From NCBI RefSeq assembly GCF_001645125.1, contig NZ_LXKA01000044.1, forward strand, positions 101,450 through 165,449: a stretch of 64,000 nucleotides of DNA. Reading direction: 5' to 3'. This document shows, piece by piece, positions 9,316 to 17,986 of this stretch. The DNA is from Paraburkholderia ginsengiterrae (GTDB taxonomy: Bacteria; Pseudomonadota; Gammaproteobacteria; Burkholderiales; Burkholderiaceae). The notes beneath the pieces were generated by a model, which was not told the origin of the DNA, ran no database searches, and saw only the letters and a list, made by a program, of their open reading frames with translations. The stretch's first letter is position 1. Every line of letters begins with the position of its first letter. The position numbers and the translations under genes were made by a program.

Positions 9316-10017
9316 GCTGTGCTGGTACGCGCTTGCATCGCTAACATAAGCAGTGCTTGGCATATTGATCACGTTTTTTCACAGGCCTTGCTGCGACCAA
9401 ATCCGTCCGAACAATCGGGGATGTCAGCGGAAAGCGGGGGACTTCAAGAGAAGCTGAGGCGCCCGGAAATCCCAATTGGATTAGGGTTCAAGCGGTGCGA
9501 ATGAAACGCTTAGGAAGATAGTGGAAGGATCCGCGTAACTATATCCAAGCACGTGCCGATATGACGCTGCACGATGATTTGAGAGGCTGACACCATCAGC
9601 GATAACGGAATGGGATATGACATGGACTAGTCGGCACGACAATTCTTGGCACTTATCGGTTAGCAGGGATTCTTTCAGAATAGTCCTACGCGATGGAGGC
9701 ACGGCTGGCACTCTCACGCGATTCGACGTACGCCTTGCGCACCCGCGCGTTCGTAGTTTGTTTGGAACAAGTGACACAAAAATCGTCCCAAATGGTGGGC
9801 CGGATGCATCGGGTTGCGACCCGTCACTTTGCTCCGCGAAGCCGGGCCCGGACAAAGCGGCGCGCGGATGCGTCGATTCGGTCTCGACCAGTGGCTGGCG
9901 TGGGATAAAAAAGCTAATTGAGGTTTATGCAAAGCCTGAATCTACAAGCACGACTCTGCGTTCACCACCGCCATCACCCAGACTGGTGTTGATGGCGAAC
10001 GAAAATTTTGGGAAGTT
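9316..10017. other. Intergenic, no supported gene
   Basis: About 700 bp. Open frames exist on both strands but none has a recognisable domain, a good ribosome-binding site or neighbour-like codon use. It may carry the promoter of the downstream SDR gene; no clear hairpin or repeat was seen. Confidence 0.5.
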
Positions 10018-10728
10018 ATGAACACGTCAAAGAAAGTTGTCGTTGTTACCGGCGCATCCCAAGGCATCGGCGCGGAAGTCGTCAGGGCATTTCGAAAGCT
10101 CGACTACCGAATTGTCGCGACGTCACGTTCAATCAAGCCGTCAGACGACGCAAATATTGTGACCATAGCGGGTGATATCGGTGACCCTTCAACTGCGAGG
10201 CGTGTTATCTCCGAAGGTATAGCGCGATTCGGCCGGATCGATACGCTAGTGAACAACGCCGGCATTTACATCGGTAAACCATTCACCGAACACACCGCGG
10301 AAGATTACGCTGCGGTGACGAATGTGAACATTGCCGGTTTCTATCACATTACGCAACTCGCCATCGCCGAAATGGAAAAGCATTCGAGTGGCCACGTGGT
10401 AAGCGTCACATCCGGCATCGACCAGAACGCGATCAGTGGTGTTTACTCGGTTCTAGCTGCTCTGACAAAAGGTGGACAGAATGCCGCCACAAAGTCGCTT
10501 GCCATTGAATACGCGAAGAAGGGCATTCGCGTGAATGCCGTCGCGCCGGGGATTATCAAAACGCCCATGCACGCGCCGGAAACTCACCAGGCCTTGGGGG
10601 CTTTTCATCCCATTGGACGTATGGGCGAGACAAGTGATATTGCCAACGCCATTCTGTACCTCGACTCGGCACCGTTCGTCACTGGAGAGATCCTGCACGT
10701 TGACGGCGGACAAAGTGCAGGTCGCTAA
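10018..10728 (+). CDS. Short-chain dehydrogenase/reductase with atypical active site
   Basis: 236 residues with a classical SDR Rossmann core: TGASQGIG near the N-terminus, NNAGIYIG mid-protein, and the C-terminal APFVTGEILHVDGGQSAG. The active-site region is unusual. The lysine that aligns by spacing to the SLAIEY helix is in ALTKGG, and four residues before it, where Tyr is expected, there is Ala. A Tyr lies eight residues before the Lys (VYSVLAALTK). Related Burkholderia SDRs appear to share this pattern, so it may be a subfamily trait. The substrate is unknown. An Ohr-type gene follows after about 400 bp and a LysR gene further on. Confidence 0.8.
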   Translation: MNTSKKVVVVTGASQGIGAEVVRAFRKLDYRIVATSRSIKPSDDANIVTIAGDIGDPSTARRVISEGIARFGRIDTLVNNAGIYIGKPFTEHTAEDYAAVTNVNIAGFYHITQLAIAEMEKHSSGHVVSVTSGIDQNAISGVYSVLAALTKGGQNAATKSLAIEYAKKGIRVNAVAPGIIKTPMHAPETHQALGAFHPIGRMGETSDIANAILYLDSAPFVTGEILHVDGGQSAGR

Positions 10729-11134
10729 GATCTGTACCAGCAATGCTCCTCGCACTTCCGAGGCATGCTGTACGACGCAGGGTGCTTTCATCGGAGTGAC
10801 ATAGAAACGTGGCATCAGCCTCTCTTCGCTCTCATTAGAGGCTACCCCGATTTCATCCGTATACTGGGATTGGCGTCAAAATGGAAACATTACGAGTCTA
10901 TCGACGGGTCTACCCTCCCGCTCCGCGCCCATCTACTATTGTTATCGACTCCGGGGTCCTCCGCCGTCTCATCATGAAACACCTTTGCAGGCTCACAGGT
11001 TCGAATAGATAACGCCACCTCGCCACCATTTGAGGCGGATGCTGTTCTGAACATTATCCAAACCCGGCAACGCAAGCTTCGACCAATGGATGACGGACAG
11101 TCGAAATGTGAGTCACAGATGTCGAGAATACATC
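10729..11134. other. Intergenic, nothing recognised
   Basis: About 400 bp between the SDR and Ohr genes. Short frames here have no recognisable product; the region probably holds the Ohr promoter. I saw no clear terminator. Confidence 0.4.
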
Positions 11135-11635
11135 ATGGATAGCAAGAAACTGGAGCCGCCCCCGCTGTCTCTCCTCGACAAGTATCGCGGCCGGGAGTTC
11201 GATCCGCTGTACACAACGACTGTCGCCGTTTCCGGCGGCGAGACAGGGCACGGCCGTGCGTCAGGCGTAGTTCGATCAGATGACGGAAAACTTGTTCTGG
11301 ATTTGAGATTGCCCAATGAACTCGGCGGACCGGGTACCGGGACCAACCCCGAGCAATTGTTCGCCGCAAGCTTTGCAGCCTGCTTTCACGGAGTGCTGAA
11401 CCTGCTCGGACATCGCGCTGCGATGGAGATCAACGATGCGATTGTGGAAGTGCAGGTTTCATTCGGTCGTGATCCTATCGACGGAGGCTATGGGTTAGTC
11501 ATTGAAGTTCGGGTTCGCATACCGGGAATTGAGCGACGCGTGGTTGAAGAGTTGGTTCGAAACGCAGAGCGCATATGTCCGTATGCAAAAATGGCCAAAC
11601 ATGGGGCTATCAGTATCGCGACCATTGTTGACTGA
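11135..11635 (+). CDS. Organic hydroperoxide resistance protein, Ohr/OsmC family
   Basis: 166 residues from the ATG at 11135; an ATG 45 nt upstream in the same frame is less likely. The family's two redox cysteines are present: C83 in SFAACFHG and C148 in ICPYAKM. So is the Ohr-style NPEQLFAASFAACF core and a conserved Arg region. The enzyme reduces organic peroxides in the cytoplasm with lipoylated or dithiol partners. The N-terminal extension of about 20 residues before the first strand is slightly longer than in many Ohr proteins. It is normally regulated by OhrR; no MarR gene is next to it, and a LysR gene lies 630 bp downstream. Confidence 0.85.
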   Translation: MDSKKLEPPPLSLLDKYRGREFDPLYTTTVAVSGGETGHGRASGVVRSDDGKLVLDLRLPNELGGPGTGTNPEQLFAASFAACFHGVLNLLGHRAAMEINDAIVEVQVSFGRDPIDGGYGLVIEVRVRIPGIERRVVEELVRNAERICPYAKMAKHGAISIATIVD

Positions 11636-12267
11636 CCACGCCCATTTCGCACCAACTCGATCGGATATGGCTGATCAACGCGGCATCAAATCGCCCTTCA
11701 ACATGCTTTCCCTCACGCATCTATCCGTGGGACCTGCTTGCCTATCGCCATGGCTAACGCGGATTTTTGCCGCACGCAAACTGCCCGGAGCGCTGCTCCA
11801 GAATTCGAAGGAATACTACTGACAGCTCAAATCGATGTATGAGGACCTCGCCCATTCGTAGGTACAAAGCCAGTCATTTGTTAAATGTTCTTTCCCATAC
11901 CCAAGGCATAAATTTGTAGTCACGCGAACATCTTGCCGTGCCCACCAGAATGGCCTCCTGTTTCACGTAATGCGTGGCATCCACCAGCAATGATTACGGT
12001 GGCGTATTTCCAACCGCTTTGCGGGACCTGTTGGAACAAAGGAGTGAGTTGGTGGAGGCGACCATGTCTGACAACGCTGAGATCGCGCATGCGTTGTAGC
12101 AGAGCAATGCGGCTCCAAAGACCTGGTTATGCAGAAAGAGCCAGCAGTCCTGCTTGTCGATTTCAGAATCAGTTGGAAGAAACACCTGGAACGCATGTGG
12201 CGGCACTAGGGATGCCGCAGTGAAACGGAACCCGAGTCGCCTTGGAATTCTCTTTTGGGATCGCAAA
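11636..12267. other. Intergenic, nothing recognised
   Basis: About 630 bp before the LysR gene. The LysR frame is open back to 12154, but the extra residues have no helix-turn-helix character. No repeat, RNA or other gene could be supported. Confidence 0.4.
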
Positions 12268-13305
12268 ATGAATCAATCGGACACATCGGAACGCTGCTTT
12301 CGCCTCGGTTTGCCGAATCGCGCCGACGCGCTGTCCACAAGCATCGCCGCGAGCTACGCGGGCATCATGGCATTCATGGCGGTGGCGACCGAGGGGAGTT
12401 TCGCCAAGGCTGGCGAACGTCTGGGCGTGGGCAGATCGGCCGTGAGCCGGAACGTCCAGAAGCTGGAAATGCAATTGAGTACACGGCTGTTTCTGCGCAC
12501 GACGCGCAGCACGCAGTTGACCCGCGAAGGCGAGCGGTTCTTCGAGAACTGTCATCAGGGTGTCACGCACATCGCTGAAGCCATGAACGATATGCTCGAG
12601 CTTCGCGAGGGGCCACCACGTGGCCTGGTCCGCATCAGCTCGACGGTGGGCTTCGGCAGGAAGGTGGTGGCGCCGTTGCTGGAAAAGTTCATGAGGGCCT
12701 TTCCCGATATCGCCGTCGATCTGCTGCTCGAAGACCGGCCGATGGACTTTGCCTCCGAGCAGATCGACGTGGCGTTCCGCTGTGGACGTATCGAGGATTC
12801 CAGCATCATCGCCAAGCAGTTGATTCCGATGCAGATGGCACTCTGCGCCGCACCATCCTACGTGGAAGCGCACGGCCTGCCGAATACGCTGGACGAACTG
12901 TGCCAGCACGACTGCATCAACTTTCGCTGCCCCAGCGGCCGGGTGTTCGAATGGGAGTTCAAGGTCGATGGCCGTGTGCGGAAATACCTGCCCACAGCCC
13001 GCCTCACCCTGAACGATGCCGACCTCGTTCTGCATGCGGTTCTACAAGGCTCCGGCATTGCGCAGTTGGCCGGCTATCAGATCCGCGATCACATTGCGGC
13101 CAAAGAACTCGTCGTGGCATTGGCAAGGCACGTGCCTGACGATGGTGGCCACTATATCTGCTACCTGAGCCGGCAGCACTTGCCGACGCGCATTCGCGTC
13201 TTCATCGACTTTATGACCGAGCAGATCCGCGCGCTCAATCTGAATTGCTTGACCGGATTCAACGCGGAGGCAGGCGGTTCGTTGGCAGCGGGGATGGTGG
13301 CATGA
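12268..13305 (+). CDS. LysR-family transcriptional regulator
   Basis: 345 residues from the ATG at 12268. The N-terminal helix-turn-helix is clear (AVATEGSFAKAGERLGVGRSAVSRNVQKLE, residues about 38-70), followed by the long linker helix and a periplasmic-binding-protein-like effector domain (RISSTVGFGRKVVAPLLEKF, VDLLLEDRPMDFASEQIDVAFR). The final 20 or so residues are low in homology signal. It is close in sequence to the truncated LysR at 14749-15189, which shares the SYAG..F.AV...GSFA.AG.RLG.GRS.VSRNVQKLE pattern. The target is probably the upstream SDR/Ohr genes or a lost neighbour. Confidence 0.88.
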   Translation: MNQSDTSERCFRLGLPNRADALSTSIAASYAGIMAFMAVATEGSFAKAGERLGVGRSAVSRNVQKLEMQLSTRLFLRTTRSTQLTREGERFFENCHQGVTHIAEAMNDMLELREGPPRGLVRISSTVGFGRKVVAPLLEKFMRAFPDIAVDLLLEDRPMDFASEQIDVAFRCGRIEDSSIIAKQLIPMQMALCAAPSYVEAHGLPNTLDELCQHDCINFRCPSGRVFEWEFKVDGRVRKYLPTARLTLNDADLVLHAVLQGSGIAQLAGYQIRDHIAAKELVVALARHVPDDGGHYICYLSRQHLPTRIRVFIDFMTEQIRALNLNCLTGFNAEAGGSLAAGMVA

Positions 13306-13461
13306 TTCTGCGGCGGGACATCGAGGTGCCCCGCCCTATGCGTCTGTATGATTGGGGGGCTGACCGCATCAAGTCGTATCATCGTAAAAATTGTCTTGGC
13401 TTTACGCGAGGCCGCGCGATGCCAAGGCTAACTCAAACAGTGGCTACTATTCCGCCTTCGC

Positions 13462-13860
13462 TCAGTTTTCCATGAAAGTCTCCTGCACCACTACCGAAAG
13501 GATCATCGCCATCGCGTTAGCGGGTGTTGGCCGACGGGAAGGTTTGTATACTTCATCGCCGCGCCGGATCAATCTTCCGCTGATTGCGCATATGCCCTGG
13601 TGTCTCGCGATGCCGGCGCGCCACACTTGATCCCCATAGAAACAAAAGGTCGGATCGCTCCACGCGACTACGGCTGTAGTTGCTGTCGGACGGTCGATCA
13701 CGCGGACTGACGCGCCGCGTAACAGATGCCCTGGCCCCGCCAATACACGAGCTGGCATACCAGTCGCAACTGGTCGTGTTAAGTGAGCCAAGCTATTTAC
13801 ATCCAGTGTTAGCAAACTGATTGTTTGTAACCACGGATCATCAGATCGAGTATGCATCAT
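13462..13860 (-). CDS. DUF3331 domain protein
   Basis: 132 residues. The protein matches the pattern I know for DUF3331, a Burkholderiaceae-restricted family: VRVIDRPTATTAVVAWSDP, followed by CFYGDQVWR and a conserved GICAISGRLIRRGDEVYKP. Function is unknown; the C-x-x-S and R-x-G-D segments resemble a small beta-rich fold. It is a lone gene between a LysR (+) and a TetR (-), and its start was chosen as the first Met of the frame. Confidence 0.65.
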   Translation of the reverse strand: MMHTRSDDPWLQTISLLTLDVNSLAHLTRPVATGMPARVLAGPGHLLRGASVRVIDRPTATTAVVAWSDPTFCFYGDQVWRAGIARHQGICAISGRLIRRGDEVYKPSRRPTPANAMAMILSVVVQETFMEN

Positions 13861-13995
13861 GAACCCACGTTTCTATAGGAGCGCCCCAGTCCATATCGCA
13901 ACATGCCGCACTCTGTAGCACGGCACTGCGCGCCGTGGCGGCTGTCACCACTCCACTGATGGCAATCGCGATCAGCAGCGCGAGACAGGCGTAGC

Positions 13996-14712
13996 TCAAT
14001 TGAGCCGCGCGCAGGTAGTGCTTTGTTCCAGCACGGCACTGGCCTCACGCATTTCAATCCCGCATGTGTCAGGGGGTGAATGTTCCAAAGCTACTGATGA
14101 AATATAAGAGCGGCACATCGTCACAAATTGCTCACGAAGACGCTGCATGAGGTGGTCGGACGCACGCTGCTCGAAGGCAAGCCGTATCGATCCGACTAAC
14201 GTCGAGGTCAGCATGAACGCAACGACAGGCAATTGTTCAATCTCAAAGCGGCTCGAACTCCCCAGCATGGCGACTGTGGCCGACTCTATCCGCCGAAAAG
14301 TCTCATTCACAAGATCTCTGGTATCCAGCTCCGGCCAAATCAGGTAGAACGCCTTGGTCTCCAGATCCCGCCCTGTCGATGTCGTAAAGAACGAGTCGAC
14401 AAAGCCGACCACCATTCGATCGAGCGAATTTTTATGAAGCCCGAAACACGCGGTTTCGACAGCACTTGCAACTCGCTGCAGATGTCGCTGAGCAAAAGCG
14501 TAAAGAAGCGACTCTTTGTTTGCGTAGTACTGGTAGAGGGTACCGACAGAAAATCCAGCGCGATCCGCCACTCGCGTAGTGGTCAGCCTCTTCGGCCCGT
14601 CCTGCAAAATGACCTGCATTGCCGCCTCTAACACCATGTCGAGCGTGCTTGCAGAGCGAGCCTGACTCGGTACCTTTCTTGGATGCGATACGCTCGCCTT
14701 TCTCCGACTCAT
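13996..14712 (-). CDS. TetR-family transcriptional regulator
   Basis: 238 residues from the ATG at 14712 (MSRRKASVSH); a start 7 codons earlier is also possible. The TetR helix-turn-helix is plain at about residues 20-70 (MVLEAAMQVILQDG, TTTRVADRAGFSVGTLYQYYANKESLL). The C-terminal ligand domain is all-helical and specific to this protein. It probably represses a nearby metabolic or efflux gene; no divergent target is adjacent, and the gene upstream is a truncated LysR on the same strand. Confidence 0.88.
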   Translation of the reverse strand: MSRRKASVSHPRKVPSQARSASTLDMVLEAAMQVILQDGPKRLTTTRVADRAGFSVGTLYQYYANKESLLYAFAQRHLQRVASAVETACFGLHKNSLDRMVVGFVDSFFTTSTGRDLETKAFYLIWPELDTRDLVNETFRRIESATVAMLGSSSRFEIEQLPVVAFMLTSTLVGSIRLAFEQRASDHLMQRLREQFVTMCRSYISSVALEHSPPDTCGIEMREASAVLEQSTTCARLN

Positions 14713-14748
14713 CTGCCGTGCCTCTGGACACAATCAAACATCAACTCA

Positions 14749-15189
14749 CTACTCAGAGCGACCTCCGCGCCGTGCCATTACTGGAAAATATAGCTCTTGC
14801 AGCGCGCTTTTTTCACGGGAAGACACGTCGCCCCGAATCCACGCCCGCGTCATTGGCGAGCATTCGCCCATTAGGCAAAAAAAGACTGCACTTTCAACAC
14901 AGTCGTAGAGGAATTGTCCCTCACTCGTCAACGACATGCTCCGCTTCGTTCGTAGAAAGAGACGCGTGTCGAGCTGCGCCTCGAGTTTCTGCACGTTGCG
15001 GCTAACGGAGGAGCGACCAATTCCAAGTCGATCACCCGCCCGAGCAAAACTGCCCGCGTCGACAACAGCCAGAAAAGAGACAACACCGGCATAACTGCTC
15101 GCCAAACTCCCTGCGATCAGATCATGGGCGCCGCTCGCGGCGAAGCGTGGTAGGTAGTCTGTCATGGTGGCGCGAGTCGTGATGGTCAT
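14749..15189 (-). pseudogene. Truncated LysR regulator (DNA-binding domain only)
   Basis: The frame encodes 146 residues. The first 100 are a clear LysR DNA-binding domain (AVVDAGSFARAGDRLGIGRSSVSRNVQKLE, DTRLFLRTKRS). After YDCVESAVFF the sequence changes to about 45 residues with no LysR character and stops, so the whole effector-binding domain is missing. The similarity to the complete LysR at 12268-13305 suggests an old duplication followed by deletion. It could still bind DNA as a short protein, but a decayed gene is the simpler reading. Confidence 0.65.
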
Positions 15190-15344
15190 ACTGATTAGAC
15201 GTACAGGCGCTGCGATTCGTGACGGTGTCCACCATTCTTCCGCGGCAATGAACCGGTGCGCATCGCGCCTGAACTCTGACGATCATTCAGGTATGCAGAT
15301 GGACCTGCCCATGCGCCGACTCAAGTAAAGGGGTCGCTGCCCAC

Positions 15345-15839
15345 TCAGCTGAGACTTTCCTCCTCCGGACCAAATGCCTTGTCAAGACCAAAAGCCTTGT
15401 CGAACGAGCCGGGGACCGGCTTGAACGCGACGTTCGCGCGGTTCCATGCGTTAATGGCCATCACTTCGAACGTGAGGTCCGACAGTTCCTTCTCGGAAAA
15501 CTGGGCACGCACGTTCTCGTAAATATCATCGGGCACACCATGCTCAGGAAGCTTGGTCAACACCTCCGCCCAGGCAAGCGCGGCGCGCTCTCGAGCTGTA
15601 AAGAGCGTGGACTCGCGCCACGCCACAAGATGATGGATGCGCAGCTCGCGCTCGCCGCGAATACGCGCTTCCTTCACATGCATATCCAGACAAAATCCAC
15701 AGCCATTGAGCTGCGATGCGCGGATTAACACGAGGCCACGGATTGACTCTTCGATTGTGCTCTCCTTCAGTAGCTCGCCAAGCTCAACGAGTTTCTTGAC
15801 CAATGGCAGTGACTGCTGAAAGTAATTGATGCGCTGCAT
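15345..15839 (-). CDS. Carboxymuconolactone decarboxylase/AhpD-family protein
   Basis: 164 residues from the ATG at 15839, which has GGAGAAG upstream. It carries the AhpD-like redox motif in LNGCGFCLDMHVKEAR, where CxxC plus a downstream His form a peroxidase-like centre. The rest is the all-helical fold (WRESTLFTARERAALAWAE, FSEKELSDLTFEVMAINAWNR). It is very similar over its whole length to the protein at 28664-29143. These proteins reduce peroxides or act on reactive electrophiles. It follows the ECF41-type sigma gene after 187 bp, a context typical of ECF41 target genes, and has its own conserved upstream block (15893-15945). Confidence 0.88.
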   Translation of the reverse strand: MQRINYFQQSLPLVKKLVELGELLKESTIEESIRGLVLIRASQLNGCGFCLDMHVKEARIRGERELRIHHLVAWRESTLFTARERAALAWAEVLTKLPEHGVPDDIYENVRAQFSEKELSDLTFEVMAINAWNRANVAFKPVPGSFDKAFGLDKAFGPEEESLS

Positions 15840-15892
15840 GAAAACTTCTCCGGCCAACGATATGCGAACACCCGGATATGCAGGTGCGACTG

Positions 15893-15945
15893 GCGGCAAT
15901 GAGCCGCATGAACTTATCGTAGATGCGTGCGGTGTATCACGGTAG
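15893..15945 (-). promoter_or_regulatory. Conserved 53-nt block upstream of CMD gene (copy A)
   Basis: Read on the minus strand this region holds, in order, CTACCGTG, 13 nt, ATCTACGATA, 2 nt, TTCATGCGGC, 3 nt and TTGCCGC, ending 53 nt before the ATG. The same elements with identical spacing occur at 28560-28612 upstream of the paralogous gene. The intervening bases differ, so selection on the elements is likely. Candidate promoter and/or operator. Confidence 0.6.
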
Positions 15946-16026
15946 ATACGTGTGCGAACTCACAGTGTTGTCCTCGATGCACCAATTGCCGGACCTACGT
16001 CACCCGCCGAGTGGAGTGATTGGTGT

Positions 16027-16908
16027 TCAGCCCTTCAGAAGTGCCGCGGCGATGCGTGCAAGCTTGTCTGGGTTGCGCTGTACATGGATATGGACCATGT
16101 GCGCACCGTCCGTTTCGAACGATGTTGCCGATTCGAGTTTGTCTTCAATAAAACGCAGCAGAGCCCATTGACCGTTTAGCATCACCAATTTGACGCACTG
16201 TCTTCCGCGATAACGTAGCGACCACGCATAGAACAGTTGTGCGATACGCCGACCGCCCGCCATCGGTCTCGGCAAGCTAGGGACCCTACCACCGCCGTCC
16301 CCAACCAGCATTGCGTCTTCAGCCAGCAACGCGTTGATTGCGGGAAAGTCGCCTCGCTCCATTGCCTGGACGAACATACGAAGTAAGTGAAGATGCGTCT
16401 CGTGTGGTACCACTTGACGTGGCCGTTCGTCTCGTAGCTGCGCCTTCGCACGGCTTACCAGTTTGCGGCAAGCCGTCTCCGTCTTGCCGATCGCTCGTGC
16501 GACCTCATCATAGTCCGTATCGAATATCTCGCGCAGCAGGAATGCTGCCCGTGCTTCCGGCGTAAGCCGCTCGAGCAGCATCAAGAAGGCCACTGAAACA
16601 TCATCGGAACGCTCCACGGCACCCTCTGGCGTCGCTCCGAATTCCGTCATTTGAGGTTCTGGCACCCATATGCTCGCGTAGCGTTCGCGTTGAATTTTCG
16701 CCTCACGCAGACGGTCAATCGAGATTCTCGTCGTAACCGAGACGAGCCACGCCTCTGGGTTATCGATTGCTTCACGGGCTGTCGTATGCCAACGCAACCA
16801 AACGTCCTGCACGATATCTTCCGCCTCGGCAACGGACCCTAGCATTCGATATGCAATTTTATGCAATCGCGGGCGAAGACAATTAAACGTACCTGCATCG
16901 TCGTCCAT
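16027..16908 (-). CDS. ECF41-type RNA polymerase sigma factor (SigJ-like, with SnoaL-like C-terminus)
   Basis: 293 residues from the ATG at 16908; an alternative start 10 codons upstream is possible. Region 2 is RLHKIAYRMLGSVAEAEDIVQDVWLRW and region 4 is LTPEARAAFLLREIFDTDYDEVARAIGKTETACRKLVSRAKAQL. A SnoaL-like C-terminal domain of about 110 residues follows. It contains the two motifs that mark ECF41: GDGGGR and NPDKLA, plus WVPEPQ between the sigma regions. In this group the C-terminal extension replaces the anti-sigma factor and both inhibits and supports activity. ECF41 genes commonly sit beside carboxymuconolactone decarboxylases, oxidoreductases or epimerases, and here CMD-family genes lie on both sides. 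Gap to the upstream DedA-rhodanese gene is 30 bp. Confidence 0.9.
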   Translation of the reverse strand: MDDDAGTFNCLRPRLHKIAYRMLGSVAEAEDIVQDVWLRWHTTAREAIDNPEAWLVSVTTRISIDRLREAKIQRERYASIWVPEPQMTEFGATPEGAVERSDDVSVAFLMLLERLTPEARAAFLLREIFDTDYDEVARAIGKTETACRKLVSRAKAQLRDERPRQVVPHETHLHLLRMFVQAMERGDFPAINALLAEDAMLVGDGGGRVPSLPRPMAGGRRIAQLFYAWSLRYRGRQCVKLVMLNGQWALLRFIEDKLESATSFETDGAHMVHIHVQRNPDKLARIAAALLKG

Positions 16909-16938
16909 GAATAGACCTTCCCTCGTCGACGCTGCCAA

Positions 16939-17943
16939 TTAATGTGCGAAGAACTGCATCCCTTCTCCACTTGCGGCAGCGTGATTCGCCGCTACCGCCG
17001 GATCGACGCCGAAGCCTGCCGCGCGCCATGCACCGATGCCACCAGAAAGCGGCAATGCAAGCTTGACGCCAGCCTGTCGCAACCGCTTGGCCATCCAGGC
17101 CGCAGACACGTCATTCGGGCATGAACAATAGATAACGAGTGTCCGATTCGTCCCATAATGCTCGACAATCTGCTGTATGTTCCGTTCGTCGGCAAGCACT
17201 GCGCCAGGAACGACAAATGGATCGAGTATTCTTCGCTCGGCTGAGCGGATATCGAACACGACAGGCCGCGAACTGCTCGCCAGCAGGGCATGCAACTCGC
17301 CCACGCTAATTCGCACCTTCTCGAGCGCTTTTTCCAACAGAACTCTCCGGCAACACCGATACAAAACGTAAAGCACTAGAGCGATGCCAATCGCAATCAA
17401 GGTACTCCAGCCAAAATGGGCGATCAGTGAGAAAACCACGTCGATCTGTGACGCAAATGTCGCACCGATAGCCAACCCTACTGACGCCCATAGCGCAACG
17501 CCGGCACAATCGCACAAGATAAAGGACCGCAACCTTACAGCCATTGCACCGCACAGCGGCACGGCAACGAGCGACAGACCGGGCAAGAACCGCGCAACGA
17601 GCAGCACGCGGACTCCCCAGCGTCCAAAGAACCGTTCTGTCTTCCTGACGCACGTGTCACGCGACAACGACAATTTGCAAACAATATGAAGAGTGCTTTC
17701 GCCGTACCGCTTACCGCCTTGAAACCAGACCATGTCGCCTGGAACCCCGCCAATCGTAGCGGCGCCTACTGTCGTTGCGAAATGCACCAACGTAAGCGAC
17801 GAGCCATGTGTGGTAAGTGCGATGCCTGCGCCAACCGTAATCAATGTCGGTATAGCAGGCAATGGCAGACCAAGCGAAGAACCAACCACATTCAGGAATA
17901 CGACCAACATTCCGTACCGCGCAATCATTTCATGCGACAACAT
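16939..17943 (-). CDS. DedA-family membrane protein fused to a rhodanese domain
   Basis: 334 residues. The first 200 are a DedA/SNARE-associated membrane domain with several hydrophobic segments and the family's GxxPGDMVWFQGGKRYG and FGRWGVRVLLVARFLPGLS motifs. Residues about 212-312 form a rhodanese domain (VVFDIRSAERRI, then the active-site loop with C273 in LVIYCSCPND, and LSGGIGAWRAAGF). DedA proteins have been linked to lipid scrambling and membrane homeostasis; rhodaneses carry persulfide sulfur. The fusion suggests membrane-linked sulfur or redox chemistry. It lies between a CMD-family gene and the ECF41 sigma gene on the same strand. Confidence 0.88.
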   Translation of the reverse strand: MLSHEMIARYGMLVVFLNVVGSSLGLPLPAIPTLITVGAGIALTTHGSSLTLVHFATTVGAATIGGVPGDMVWFQGGKRYGESTLHIVCKLSLSRDTCVRKTERFFGRWGVRVLLVARFLPGLSLVAVPLCGAMAVRLRSFILCDCAGVALWASVGLAIGATFASQIDVVFSLIAHFGWSTLIAIGIALVLYVLYRCCRRVLLEKALEKVRISVGELHALLASSSRPVVFDIRSAERRILDPFVVPGAVLADERNIQQIVEHYGTNRTLVIYCSCPNDVSAAWMAKRLRQAGVKLALPLSGGIGAWRAAGFGVDPAVAANHAAASGEGMQFFAH

Positions 17944-17986
17944 GATGCTCTCCTGCTGGATTACGTGTAACCATCATGAAGATCGT

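Noticed and set aside
9644-9658. TCTTGGCACTTATCG also found near 33221-33235
   Set aside because: A 15-base match is expected by chance about once or twice in a window of this size, and the flanks do not match.
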